From Phorcus lineatus (taxonomy: Eukaryota; Mollusca; Gastropoda; Trochida; Trochidae): a stretch of DNA of 64,000 bases. The position numbers and the translations under genes were made by a program. The notes beneath the pieces are model-generated. The model saw only the letters and a list, made by a program, of their open reading frames with translations, made no database searches and was not told the DNA's origin. Below, in pieces: positions 12,546 through 23,320 of this stretch (the stretch's first letter is position 1; the number at the start of each line of letters is the position of its first letter). The stretch covers positions 20,439,748 to 20,503,747 of the forward strand of contig OV121082.1 of NCBI GenBank assembly GCA_921293015.1, in the 5' to 3' direction.

Positions 12546-12965
12546 TGGCTTCATTATAAACTAATTTCATCAAAAAAGTTGATATTTTTTTTCGCCATTG
12601 AGATAAGTAACCTTTGCTTCCTTTTTCTGTGCTATAAGTAAAGTGAATGGTACTTGCATTCTATTGAGAATGGATTTAGCATGCCAGATTTAGGACTGAA
12701 ATACTGTAGTCTGGATGGAATTATTTACTTAAATATTGTTGAACATGTATGCAAACTTATATGCTTTGTTATTCAAACTATTCAACCAACAGCAAAATTA
12801 ATTACGCAATTGAGCTATTATTCGCCCACATTTACCTAACTGATTGACCTTGATATCTAATGTTAATAAAGGATACAGTTAAGGGGACTTTATAGGGTCG
12901 GTATTTGCCAACAGTCTTTCTGTACTGTAGTTCGTGACACATGTGATAAATGGTAGGCAACCTGT

Positions 12966-13072
12966 GTTATGCTGTGCTACGGTATTCTCACTATATTATG
13001 TTGTAGTATGCTATGTATGTCATGGTTTGCTCTGCTTTGTTGTGTTATGCTATTCTATGTTGTGAATTGTAT
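12966..13072 (+). repeat. Degenerate pentamer/heptamer repeat (TATGT/TGCTATG)
   Basis: Irregular runs such as tgttatgctgtgct, tatgttgtagtatgctatgt and gttgtgttatgctattct. It looks like a decayed simple satellite and gives rise to a meaningless 64-codon ORF. Confidence 0.6.
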
Positions 13073-15101
13073 GTATTTTCATCAATCATCATAACATTTA
13101 TAAAGAATCCTTCGAAAAAGTTTTTACATCTTCTTCATGTCTCGAATTATAACGGAGACAAAAGTAGAGAAGAGAGGGGAGGGCATGTGGCGATAAGACA
13201 TTTATAAAGCCATCGTCCCCCGGGAGAAAAGTGGAAAAGTTATGTAGAGGAGTGGGGCTATCCTGCTTTGTATAGCTGATTTTTGGGGGAAATCTACTAT
13301 ATTACACCGTCTAATTGTTTGTGTGATCATTGGTGGGAACTGACAAGCACAAGGTCATGTCATTTTTGTTGTTTTCTCAGCTTAACTATTGCTTTTGTTA
13401 TTGACAGATTTTGTTTACTGAACAATATGAGTTAGAAGTGATTTGATCCTAAAAAGCATGCAACCAGTACCCCAATACAAGATCATAACAAAAATGCATC
13501 TAAATCTGTTTTGCAACTTAAACACTTTGCAAGTGGCCACCTTTATCTAGTTTTGAGATGAGATCTCTTTTGAATAAACTAATTCTTCGGGCTTTCGGCG
13601 AACATTAACAAAAGATGTTGAGTCTTCAAGTTACTATAACATTAGTTAAATGACATTTCTGAATATAAAACTTTAAAGCTTTTCAAAGTAAGTCAGGAAC
13701 AGTCTTAAATAAAATCGACAGAAACATTTTAAAACACTTTTTTAAAACAATTGAATTATTAAATTATTAAAGTAACCTCTATATAAAATTAGTAAATTTT
13801 GACTACATAGAGTTCCTTCAAATACCCTGATCTCCTTCAAACCAAATGCCTCGTACAGGTGGTTCTTCAAGGTTAGCGTGTAATTGTTGAGCTTCAAGCT
13901 TGATATCAACGGATTTGTCGTCCGGATTGTGCTGCTATGCAGGATGTGGTTACGAGGCACATGACCGGAAGGAGATTCGGGTAATGGAAGGACCTCTGCA
14001 GATTCAAATTAAACATTGAATATGTTGAATATGATATGTAATAACATATATAAAGAATTTCGCCGAAATTTAGCACACAACCGTTTATTTCCTATCACTT
14101 AAAGTCAGACGTGGGACAAACCTATCTATTTCGATGTAACACGTATTCAAGGTTTCGAAAACTGCTTAATCAGTTACTCACATGTATTTGACTTATACCT
14201 TGACGTGGTTCCTTCTGCTTCCATATTACTACTTAAAGTTTCTTATAAAGCTGAATGTGATCGTTTCCAATATTGTACATGTAGACCTAAACACAAAACA
14301 CTCCGGAAAGACAATTATTACGGATGGACGGCCGGGCGACGACCCTATACAATGTCCTTACATCCTGGTAGGATTACAAAAAAACACTCAATTCGTCTGA
14401 AATACGATAAAAACTGTTGTTTTGGTTGTAATTTAGCTTGAATGTTCAAAAAGCATCAAGTCTAAGGCTTGCAATCACACATACATCCACATCACGACAA
14501 GGTACAGAATCAAGTGGTGGTTAAACCAATGAAAATTAACATTTTTGGAAATTGACAGCGTATTGCATGGTGCGTCTTGGCAATTTATTCATGAAATCTT
14601 TAGAATATAATTGAGAAAATGTAAAATTCAAAATTTCCAAAACATTTCTTTTCGGTGTCAAGGGTGTGAAAACTATAACAGTGTTTATTGCCAATGCCAC
14701 GGGTTTTTAGAATAGAATTAATATCCTACAAGAAATCTAAGTTATTTCTTTAAAACTTATATTAAATTCGCACAAACTCCTATTCACATTAATGCAGATG
14801 TTCATTTCACCTTACCGGAGAGTCACGTAAAGCAATTGCATTAGCAATTGGATCATTTCCTAGGTATAAATCAAGGATACCGCTGGGAACAAATCCTCAA
14901 TTTTCTCCATGGAAGAAAAATTACTTCCGCTCACTTAAAAATTATGTGTTATTGCCTTTTGTGTTAAAGAATATGATTCGGCAAAAATCCAAAAAACCCA
15001 AGACAGTTACATATAAGTTTGGATAAAAGTCAAAAGACAAACATTTTACATTGAAAGTAAACTTTTTTGCGACTTATTCATAGCTGCTATAGATTCAAAC
15101 G

Positions 15102-15222
15102 CCTTTAAGAAGTAGATGTCTATTTCAAAATTCGCATTCATTCAACGAAGTTTTCTATCAAACCTTTAAGAAGTAGATGTCTATTTCAAAATTCGCATTC
15201 ATTCAACGAAGTTTTCTATCAA
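15102..15222 (+). repeat. Perfect 61-bp tandem duplication (two copies)
   Basis: Unit 1 is 15102-15162 and unit 2 starts at 15163, each beginning cctttaagaagtagatgtct and ending gttttctatcaa. I see no base difference between the units, so the duplication is recent compared with its surroundings. Confidence 0.92.
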
Positions 15223-16151
15223 TCACTTGGTCCACAACCTGAATTTACTTCACCTTTAAAACGTCTACAATAAATCTCCAGGAATACAAACGAGTCAATA
15301 TTCTTTCAAAATTATTTCTATAAATGACATAGAAGTAACCATTGCTTATATGAACATGACTAACATATTTGGTAATTTCATAGATAAATAAATATTTTCG
15401 ATGAGCCTATCAGAAATCAATGAATATATTAAAAGGTCATAACACAATGCGTGATAACTTTTCAAGTAACAGAAGTTAAGACCAGGTAAAATACTGCCTA
15501 CATACATACGAGATCTATCAGAAAACATGAAACGAGCTCGAGACACTATATATACCGTCCCGTTTTATCTAACTACTAAAGAAAGTTACGCGCCACTCGT
15601 ACAATTGTATACAGCCAAAAATAACAGCATACCTGGCAATTTATTCATTTATGTGAGAAAGGAATGAAAATTAGCCGAGGAAGTCTCACAAATCATGAGT
15701 AAAAGAATCTGTCAGAGGTGGACATTCTGTCATAATTGTCCTTTCAATCCAATCACTTGAATATGCCGGAATGCGTTGCCGGATTGTACCACTTAATTGA
15801 GTTCAGTTGAAAAAATAATCATGTATATATTAGTAGAAAATAATCAAGGCGCTACAAAAATTTTAAATGAATAAATGAATTGTTTTGTATCACATGCGAC
15901 TCTTGAATTCCACAACTTTTCGGCGGTTTTCGGTCAAAATATCAGAAAATTTGTACAGTCTTGAGGCATTCGTACAACAATTTAAGTTTCCAAGTCAAAC
16001 AGTGTTTATGGTATGCTCAGATATCAGATGTGTGTGCACCAAACCAAATATGATGTACCAAATGGTTGGTTAAAATAGTGAATGTCCTTCAGTTCAGCTA
16101 TGTGTGGTAACCGTGCCATCGATCGCCTTTTAAAAAGGGCTTACACTTCTT

Positions 16152-16262
16152 AGTTAGTGATATATCATCGTCAATCCTCAAGTGATGTATATTTTGCTAG
16201 ACAGGTTAAAGGTTCCTAGACATTCCGTACTTAATTATAAAGTGTAGAGTGAACACTGATAG
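16152..16262 (+). repeat. CTTCAAGTGAT-core dispersed repeat, copy 2
   Basis: It reads tatatcatcgtcaatcctca then agtgatgtat, followed by acaggttaaaggttcc, cattccgtacttaattataa and agtgtagagtgaacactgat. Its reverse complement is especially close to 40862-41012 and 51716-51868, the mirrored positions in the right arm. It lies about 5 kb after copy 1, and a second pair (10520-10580 and 15708-15770) has similar spacing. Confidence 0.7.
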
Positions 16263-16485
16263 TCACTCCTCAGTTGTGGTCAGAAAGTTGTTGATGAAGA
16301 GTCAACCAATCGTTCTTTAAATTATAAATGTCCTTATTTACCGAGAGCTAAACTGAAATATAAATGCTGCATTGTGGAATTTCTTGGAATCAGTAATAAA
16401 TAGTTATATACAGGTTATGTGAATTTGAAAAGTTATTAACGTACGGACAGTATGATTTATAACAGCAATAACACATATATGTATC

Positions 16486-16573
16486 ATCCCAACTTGGGAT
16501 CGCGTCCCATCTTAAGATGGGACGCGTCCCAACTTGGAATTCCAAGTTGGGACGTCCCATCTTGAGATGGGAC
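16486..16573. repeat. Composite array of four contiguous palindromes, copy 1
   Basis: Four palindromes are packed end to end. 16486-16500 is ATCCCAACTTGGGAT. 16501-16526 is a perfect 26-bp palindrome centred on CATCTTAAGATG with CGCG ends. 16526-16553 is a perfect 28-bp palindrome centred on CTTGGAATTCCAAG with GTCCC/GGGAC ends. 16554-16573 is GTCCCATCTTGAGATGGGAC, with one mismatched pair. Two motif types therefore alternate (CCCAACTTGG and CCCATCTTAAG). The flanks also match copy 2 in inverted orientation, including gatgatacatat on one side and gaatattatNaac on the other. Confidence 0.9.
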
Positions 16574-17174
16574 GGCGGATACTTTAACTTGTTCATAATA
16601 TTCTTATTCTAATGTTGAATTTAGTAAGAACATGATAACATGTATCATTTAGATAGCGCTTTAAGGCCCTCGAAAGATATTTTGATTTTATGTTGATTTT
16701 TATGACTTATTGGCTATATCTATGTCTCATCGCATACGAGTCTTTCATCATAGTACAATACGATTTCAAAAGTAATTCTTTTACAAAATTTTATAAATTA
16801 TTTCATCATATTCTTAAATATTTTTAATTGTGACAGCATGTTAAGCAAATAAAAAAGAAAGAAATATTGTATACACTCAAAACCCACTCCTAGCGAATAC
16901 CAAGAATGCTAATGCCTTGTAATCAGTTCAAATTCTTACACATAAACCGTTCCATTAAGCAAGATTTCAATGTACTCATTGTGTTTGATAGTCGAATCTA
17001 AGACTTTATGTTTCTTAAACATATTTCACAAACACTAACCTATAAGTTGTGTTCCGTCATTGCTTATAAGATGTCCAGTAAATAAATCCAGTTATGCCTC
17101 CTCTTATTTCCAATCGAACCTGATCTGATCAGTGTCGTGGTGTAAATGGCTAACATACCTGCTTGGTTGTTCAG

Positions 17175-17215
17175 AGAAGGGTGTGGGGTGGGTGGAGGGG
17201 GGAGGGGGAGGGGGT
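17175..17215 (+). other. G-rich tract, possible G-quadruplex
   Basis: A G-run-rich stretch (ggggtgggtggaggggggag followed by two more G5 runs) in an otherwise AT-rich region. It has more than four G-runs of three or more with 1-2 nt spacers, which satisfies the usual quadruplex pattern. Confidence 0.6.
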
Positions 17216-17621
17216 CCGAAAGAAGGGATTTTGGTAAACATCCGGTTCGGTTATGACACTAATACCTGTGTGTCACCTTCCAATTAGTGACAAGAATGGG
17301 TACCAACTGTACATGAGCATGCTTGTAACAATAAGGTACACGCCGATCGTTTGTTGTTTTAGTCAATGATCGATTATCATTCATATTTATCAAGGCATTG
17401 GCCCCTATCGGCAATATCACTGATAAGAAGCAGACGTGATCAAATGTTTATGTTTATTGTTATTGTATTGTTATTCGATGAAAGTATTTTTCATAAACAG
17501 AAAGTTTATCATGTAAAGTAACCAAAATGAACTCTATAACATCATCCATTGATAATTTATGGAGAAAAAACAGGCTTTTTAATATAATTTTAAAAAAATT
17601 AGAACTTAGTTTCCAAGATTT

Positions 17622-17739
17622 ACTCACCGCAATGCATAGCTACAATGGTGTTCCGGGCTTTCTCCCTGCACTAATACTAGCAGCCGCGATATAAGTGAAA
17701 TAATCTTGAAAGCGGCGTTAATCCCCAACTCACCTCACC
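17622..17739 (+). mobile_element. SINE 3' fragment with intact target-site duplication
   Basis: The element is flanked by perfect 10-bp direct repeats TCCAAGATTT (17612-17621 and 17740-17749). The body reads cgcaatgcatagctacaatg, then ggtgttcc..., then gccgcgatataagtgaaata, then cttgaaagcggcgttaat, ending actcacctcacc. The same family lies inverted at 43830-43930 and 54664-54774. The AAAGCGGCGTT plus ACTCAC tail resembles SINEs I associate with gastropods. It lacks a recognisable tRNA-like head, so it is 5'-truncated. Confidence 0.75.
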
Positions 17740-19750
17740 TCCAAGATTTGCAAAAGAAGATTATGGTTTAAACATATTTTGTTCATTTAAAAAAAAAGAA
17801 TAGATTTGCAAGCAAGCTGGAAGCTTATATTAATGCCGCGTCAATAAAAATAATACTTTGAAACCATCAAACATACAACACAAAGTTATGTCAAACCAAT
17901 ACGATGTACAGTTGCAACACAATTCGGTTAAGATATTCAATATTGCAAAGGCAATTTCTTCATGCTAATTCAGAAATACAATATTTCACCTAATTTCCTA
18001 TCAATACTAAAAGAATATTATTAACGGAGTTTGTTGAATTTGAGTTCATTAAGAAACTTTGTTTACCTTCACAAGACCTTTTGACACAAACCAGGGTACA
18101 GAGTTGAGAAAAATATTTCTTCTTCTTAACCCGAGGTAACATGTGATTTCGATCAGTATGAAAAGGTTGTTTTGATATGTACAAGCGTCTATCTAGGCTT
18201 GTTAGAAGCGTTGAATTGAGATAATTGTTGTGTGTTGTTACTGCTGATAAGTTAATCAACTGAGTCACATAAGATGAGTAGGTGAGAGGGAAGAAATACA
18301 TTTCAGTGTATTATTGTTGTTTTACAGCTGAAAGTCTACTTAACTAATCGTTTTGTTATCTTAAATATGCTTCTTAACATGTCTTCAGAGGACTAAATGA
18401 TTCATATTGTTATTGCTTATACAAATTTGACATAGAAGCTGTCATTTCTTATACAATCTTGAAATTGTCATTGCTTGTTGTAAAATATTATCATATTTCA
18501 TTGTATGAGAATATGCAATATCTGTAAACATTTAATGGTTAGTAAGTATAATACTATGATTAAAACAGTATTTTATTTCCATAAAACACGTGTTACACAG
18601 AATTCAGAATATATATACAAAAAGGAAAAAGGATGAGCAAGGCAGGAAATGCCTATATAAATTCTTTTCCTGAAACAAACATAAAACAAGGACATTGATG
18701 GAAATATACCTTTGCAATTATTCTTACCATACTAAAATTTATATTAAACTTTGTCTACCTTAGATTTGGTACAACTTTTAGTAAAGAGCTTTAAAAATCG
18801 GTTGGTATCATTTACGAAATGATAAACAGATATTATTAGGAATTCGTTAACACTCTGTGAAAAAGGTTTGTCGCCGTTAAGAAAGTTTTCAGTATATTGA
18901 TATGATTTACTAGGGAATATTCAAGCCCTATGTTGGCACTACTGGAAAATATCTAAATTGTTTGGGAACCAGACTTTGGTAATAGGAACTTTTAATTTCC
19001 AAGTCGCCAAGTAGGTAAACAAGATAATAAATTGTTAAAACAGCATTGGCTGATGGTGTCTCCATATGTTGTTTTAGCCTGACACTACCTACGGTGGGCA
19101 AATTGGTGCCCAATCATTGCCTCTGTCATGCCAAGCTGTCACATTAACATATTCAGTCTATTCAGTGCTGGATTGTAACGATGGAGAGTACCTTAATTTC
19201 TGCTTATAGAAGGTTTTTGCATGGATTATTCATTTCTTTGCATCAGGTACGTTTTTTAAATATATATTTTTAAAAACGCAAGTTATCACTAGTGTTGTAA
19301 AACTTGGATCTGTATTAGAATAACTTCATATCTTTGATTGTTAACAGTTTATACCACATTTTTGTAAAGAAACTAAAATACAAATATGTCTCTGTGAAAT
19401 GTGGAGCCATTTGGTTTCTCTCTGTTTACAGCTGTTCGATCTACGCATGTATTTGTCGTTTGAAAAATGCTGAAAAATATAAATCTATATATTGATCTGA
19501 TTTTGTTATGTCGCTTAACAAATGTGATTCAATCAGTAATCAAATATGACTTTAAATAATTGTTTGAGTAGTGTTGAATCGTTCGTACTCGATAACAGAT
19601 GAAATCGAGTCAGAAAATGAAGTAAATGAACATCAAATCAAATTTTCTTCGTAGGTATGAAAAGAATAGAACTAAATTATCTAAAAAAAAGTTTTACTGA
19701 CACAATTCATTTTTAAATATGAATATTATTAACATGTTTAAGTATGCCCC

Positions 19751-19837
19751 GTCCCATCTTAAGATGGGTCGTCCCAACTTGGAATCCCAAGTTGGGACGC
19801 GTCCCATCTTAAGATGGGGCGGATCCGCAGTTGGGAT
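19751..19837. repeat. Composite palindrome array, copy 2 (inverted relative to copy 1)
   Basis: It has the same alternating motifs as 16486-16573. 19751-19770 is CATCTTAAGATG with GTCCC/GGGtC ends. 19771-19798 is the CCCAACTTGG palindrome with a one-base change at its centre (ggaatccc). 19801-19820 is a second CATCTTAAGATG unit. A half unit (cagttgggatgatacatata) follows. The flanks match copy 1 in reverse complement, so the two copies form an inverted pair about 3.2 kb apart. Confidence 0.88.
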
Positions 19838-20032
19838 GATACATATACACCTATCAACAATCATAAAAAGGGATAATTTTCTTACAAAATGGCAAGAAAT
19901 ATTGTCTTACGTACGTGTCTGTCTTATTGTTTTAAAAAAGTGGAATAATCATAAACAGAAATGAAATCTCCTAACGTAACGATAACTGAAAGCTTCAATA
20001 AAAAATGTATAATGAATATTTGCGCTAAAATA

Positions 20033-20049
20033 ATCTTCTTCTTCTTCTT
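20033..20049 (+). repeat. CTT trinucleotide run
   Basis: A short run of CTT units in an AT-rich stretch. Confidence 0.8.
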
Positions 20050-20182
20050 AGTTGATATGATCGTTGCAAATTTGATTATGAAAGGAATAACGGTTTTGCT
20101 ATTTGTTATCGCAAATATCAAATAAATGATTTACAGTTATTGGTGCTGCTCTGGGTGACATATCTCTCATGGTCACTGAACT

Positions 20183-20204
20183 ATGACTCTAGAACTAGAG
20201 TCAT
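20183..20204. repeat. Perfect 10-bp hairpin
   Basis: ATGACTCTAG, AA, CTAGAGTCAT. A perfect inverted repeat with a 2-nt spacer next to an inverted-duplication anchor block (20230-20320). No T-run or other functional context is seen. Confidence 0.7.
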
Positions 20205-22227
20205 GTGGGTGAATGTCTAATGTCAGAAGAGCGAGGTGTGAAACGAAACCCTATTATCCTGTGTTGATTCTGTAGTGAAGTTGTAATGTAGTATAAACAT
20301 CACTCAAAGGTAAATTGATACATATTTAACAGTATATGAAATATGAACAAAAGTACCCCCTCTCCTACAACGATATACCGTAAGGCAAACATAATATCAG
20401 CGGAAGCGGAAGTGACTGCCATTTGCCAAATCAAACCTGCAAGTTTTCAAAACATGTCATATATGTATATGAATATAGTTGATTTAGAAGTAGAAAACAC
20501 AAAAACAACATAAGTATAGGTATCAGCAGTCACCCAATTATTATAATTATATTTTCAGTTGGCATAGCTGTGTTGCCAAAATCGTTACAAATAATTGATT
20601 GTATGAAATCTGATAAAGACTCAGCGTTATCTCATTCCTTTTGATATAGTTAGGTATTTGAAATAAATCGCCACAAATCACTAAAATCTAATTACTTAAA
20701 ATTAAATTGTTTTTATTTCCTGAGGGTTAAGGTAATGCAATTTGACTGTTGTTTTTGTTTCAAGACTTATGAAATTTGCTTACAACAAATGGAACATACG
20801 AGATACATAACGTACGATTCCTGCTGCGTAGATACTCACATGCTTCTTGTAACGACTAGGGTTATTAAGGTTCACTCTCAACAATTTATATATTTTTGTA
20901 GTTTCAAGAATAAAGATATGAGATCATACCCTGAAGGTTTCTTTCCCATGTAGAATGGTCTTAGACAGGAACACGGCATGCACATGATAAATTACATACG
21001 GGAGTTGCATTACAACATCAGATCTTTCCTATTGTGCTGGGGAAAAAAACAATCATTAAAATGAAATAGTACTGTATTATTCACGAATTGAACAAGGAAA
21101 GGTGACAACTATTGCTTTCAAATATTTCGAACATCGCAGTCTATGATCGATGACCCTGGAGTTCTGACAGGAATGAATAATTGCCATACACCATGCTCTC
21201 CTCATTTTGCTTTGTCTGCAAAACTACTCAACACATGTTATTCACAGCATGATACAAACCAACACAAGTTTTTAGTACGACTGTTATGCGATGCAGACAT
21301 AAACGTAATTCTCTAATGTGATGTTGTTCTGTACTTTATTCTTTTGAAAATGCTTGAACATTACAATACTTAATGATGAAATTTTAAAAAACCCACTAAA
21401 ATTGTAGAATATAAAATGACAGTAATAATTGACATTCAGATAGTGCCTGGAATGTGAGTCGAATGTACCATTAATACAGAATTAAAAAAAAAAAAGATAT
21501 TATGGTGAGAGAGGCCAACCAAAGACAGGGTGGTTCAAATTTCAGCGTTCTATAAGCGATTTACCTACTGGTGAAAGATCGCTTATGGTATCTCGAAAAT
21601 TACCATCCATCTTGCGAAATAAAATATAAAACGGCGTGCCCTACAATAAAGGAGCTGGTATTGATAATTTTGCCTGTTTGTTAAATACACCATTATCTAA
21701 ATACTCCAAGATTGGTTTTCAAACATCAGGAGATTTTTAGGAGATATTTAATATTTCTTTAAAACATTTCTCAATGTTTTAAAACATCTTTAAAGTTTAC
21801 ATAACTACAAACATATTTAAATATTTTCTGCGGAATATTGTATAGTGCGTCAAAGGTCGCAACTCAAATATGTTCAGTTTGGAAATGAAAGCCGTTTATG
21901 AATGCCACTTTTGGTGGGCCGCTTAGATCTATCTGGCCACAAACCAGTAAATGCATGACTGGTCACACGCCCTTTTTGTAACGTCATAAACAGAATCGTT
22001 GCCTCGTGATCTGTACATCTATCGTAACAATATCACAGAAACAAATAATGCACGATTTTCAGAGAATGTTATCTCAGTTAGATGAATAATTTGACAATGT
22101 AACACTAGGAAGCGTTTGGTGTAAAAATTATATCCACATCAATGGTAATTAAACAATTATTTAAGTCGGTTATTCAGTCGAAATAATGATGCGCCACCCT
22201 GTACAGTGTTTTTATTACGTTTATTAC

Positions 22228-22433
22228 GGCGTGGCTCGCCGGTGGGTGGGTTACCCGATTATTGCTGTATTAACTGTGAGTTCAAAGGTTATTCCCTGCC
22301 ATCACTGACACACGAGCTAAGAACACTTGTGGTTTCTCCTTAGGAAAGAGACTTTATTCAAAATGTGCTTTTGTTCACCCAGCAGTACTAATTGGGTACC
22401 TGGTGTAGATTGTGTTGGAGGTGACCTTTATAA
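22228..22433 (+). mobile_element. tRNA-type SINE, truncated copy
   Basis: It is collinear with the reverse complement of 57000-57215. Shared text includes ggcgtggctcgccgg, gtgggttacccgatt, ttgctgtattaactg, gttattccctgcc, acttgtggtttctcctta-type text and ggtacctggtgtaga. It begins inside the body, with no A box, and stops before the (TTA)n tail, so both ends are lost. The best-preserved copy in the window is at 56882-57272. Confidence 0.85.
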
Positions 22434-23221
22434 ATAAATGCACCTCCGTGAACTAGATAATCCGCGAGATTCAATCTTGTTATCAGCGATTTCTACTGCT
22501 TCTTTCACGTGTTTTCCTCCGAAAAATGTTACTGGTCTTCGATAATGTGTCTTGCAAATACGGATATCTATAGCATGCATACGTCGACAGTGCAAGTGGC
22601 TAAATGGTTGGCCAGTCAGAAGTACAAGAATGTATTTCATTAATAGAGAGATGCCGATGTAACAGTTTGACATATTGATTTTATTCAAACTTTAGTTATG
22701 AGATACTGCACATTTGTCGTCACACGGTCAAAAAATTAAAGCAAGCGTTTAACAATGATCATAAAGGTTAGATGAAGGATTAAATGCGACCCGGACACAC
22801 TAGAGATAAGTGTAAATTATGGTTTATGGTAAATGATGATGTATCCAGATAGAAACCAAGGATTGACGAAGACCAATCATTATTTCTGTTGCAGCCAGTC
22901 ATAGAGCGAGTCATGCAGAAGAAAACCTATGATATGTAGGTCAAATCATGAAGTATACATTTGATAACATTATCCCCACCTTTGATATGACGATCATGCT
23001 TTTCACTGTTAGTAAAAAGGTTTGCTTCGTGCGAAAAATACTATGTTAATTATGATTGATGCAATCTCTTTCTGTAGGATTATTTTGTTCATGGAGTTTC
23101 ATAGAATGAGACGTTGTTGTTAGCAAATGTTCTTCTTCATACAATATAGTGAGGAACGCCATTGTTGAAAATGATTATCGTAATCATCAGGGTGGCCATG
23201 TAACACACATCTCGTACTTAC

Positions 23222-23320
23222 CCTGCTTAGAATAACATATCATCTCACTTCAAGTGATGCAATTTGTGGCAGAAAGGTTAAGACTTGACGCATAATCAGT
23301 AAATGAAGAGGCGATTCTCC
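23222..23320 (+). repeat. CTTCAAGTGAT-core dispersed repeat, copy 3
   Basis: It contains tatcatctcacttcaagtga, ggcagaaaggttaag and a cataatcagtaaatgaagag-type end. It is part of the longer inverted anchor 22990-23560 paired with 36520-37090. Confidence 0.7.

Noticed and set aside
16486..16573. CRISPR-like repeat array
   Set aside because: Units abut without spacers, the two motifs alternate, and the context is animal DNA.
16390..16596. ORFs sharing SHLKMGRPNLE-type peptides (also 19719-19964)
   Set aside because: The shared peptide is the translation of the palindrome array, which reads similarly on both strands. It is not a protein family.
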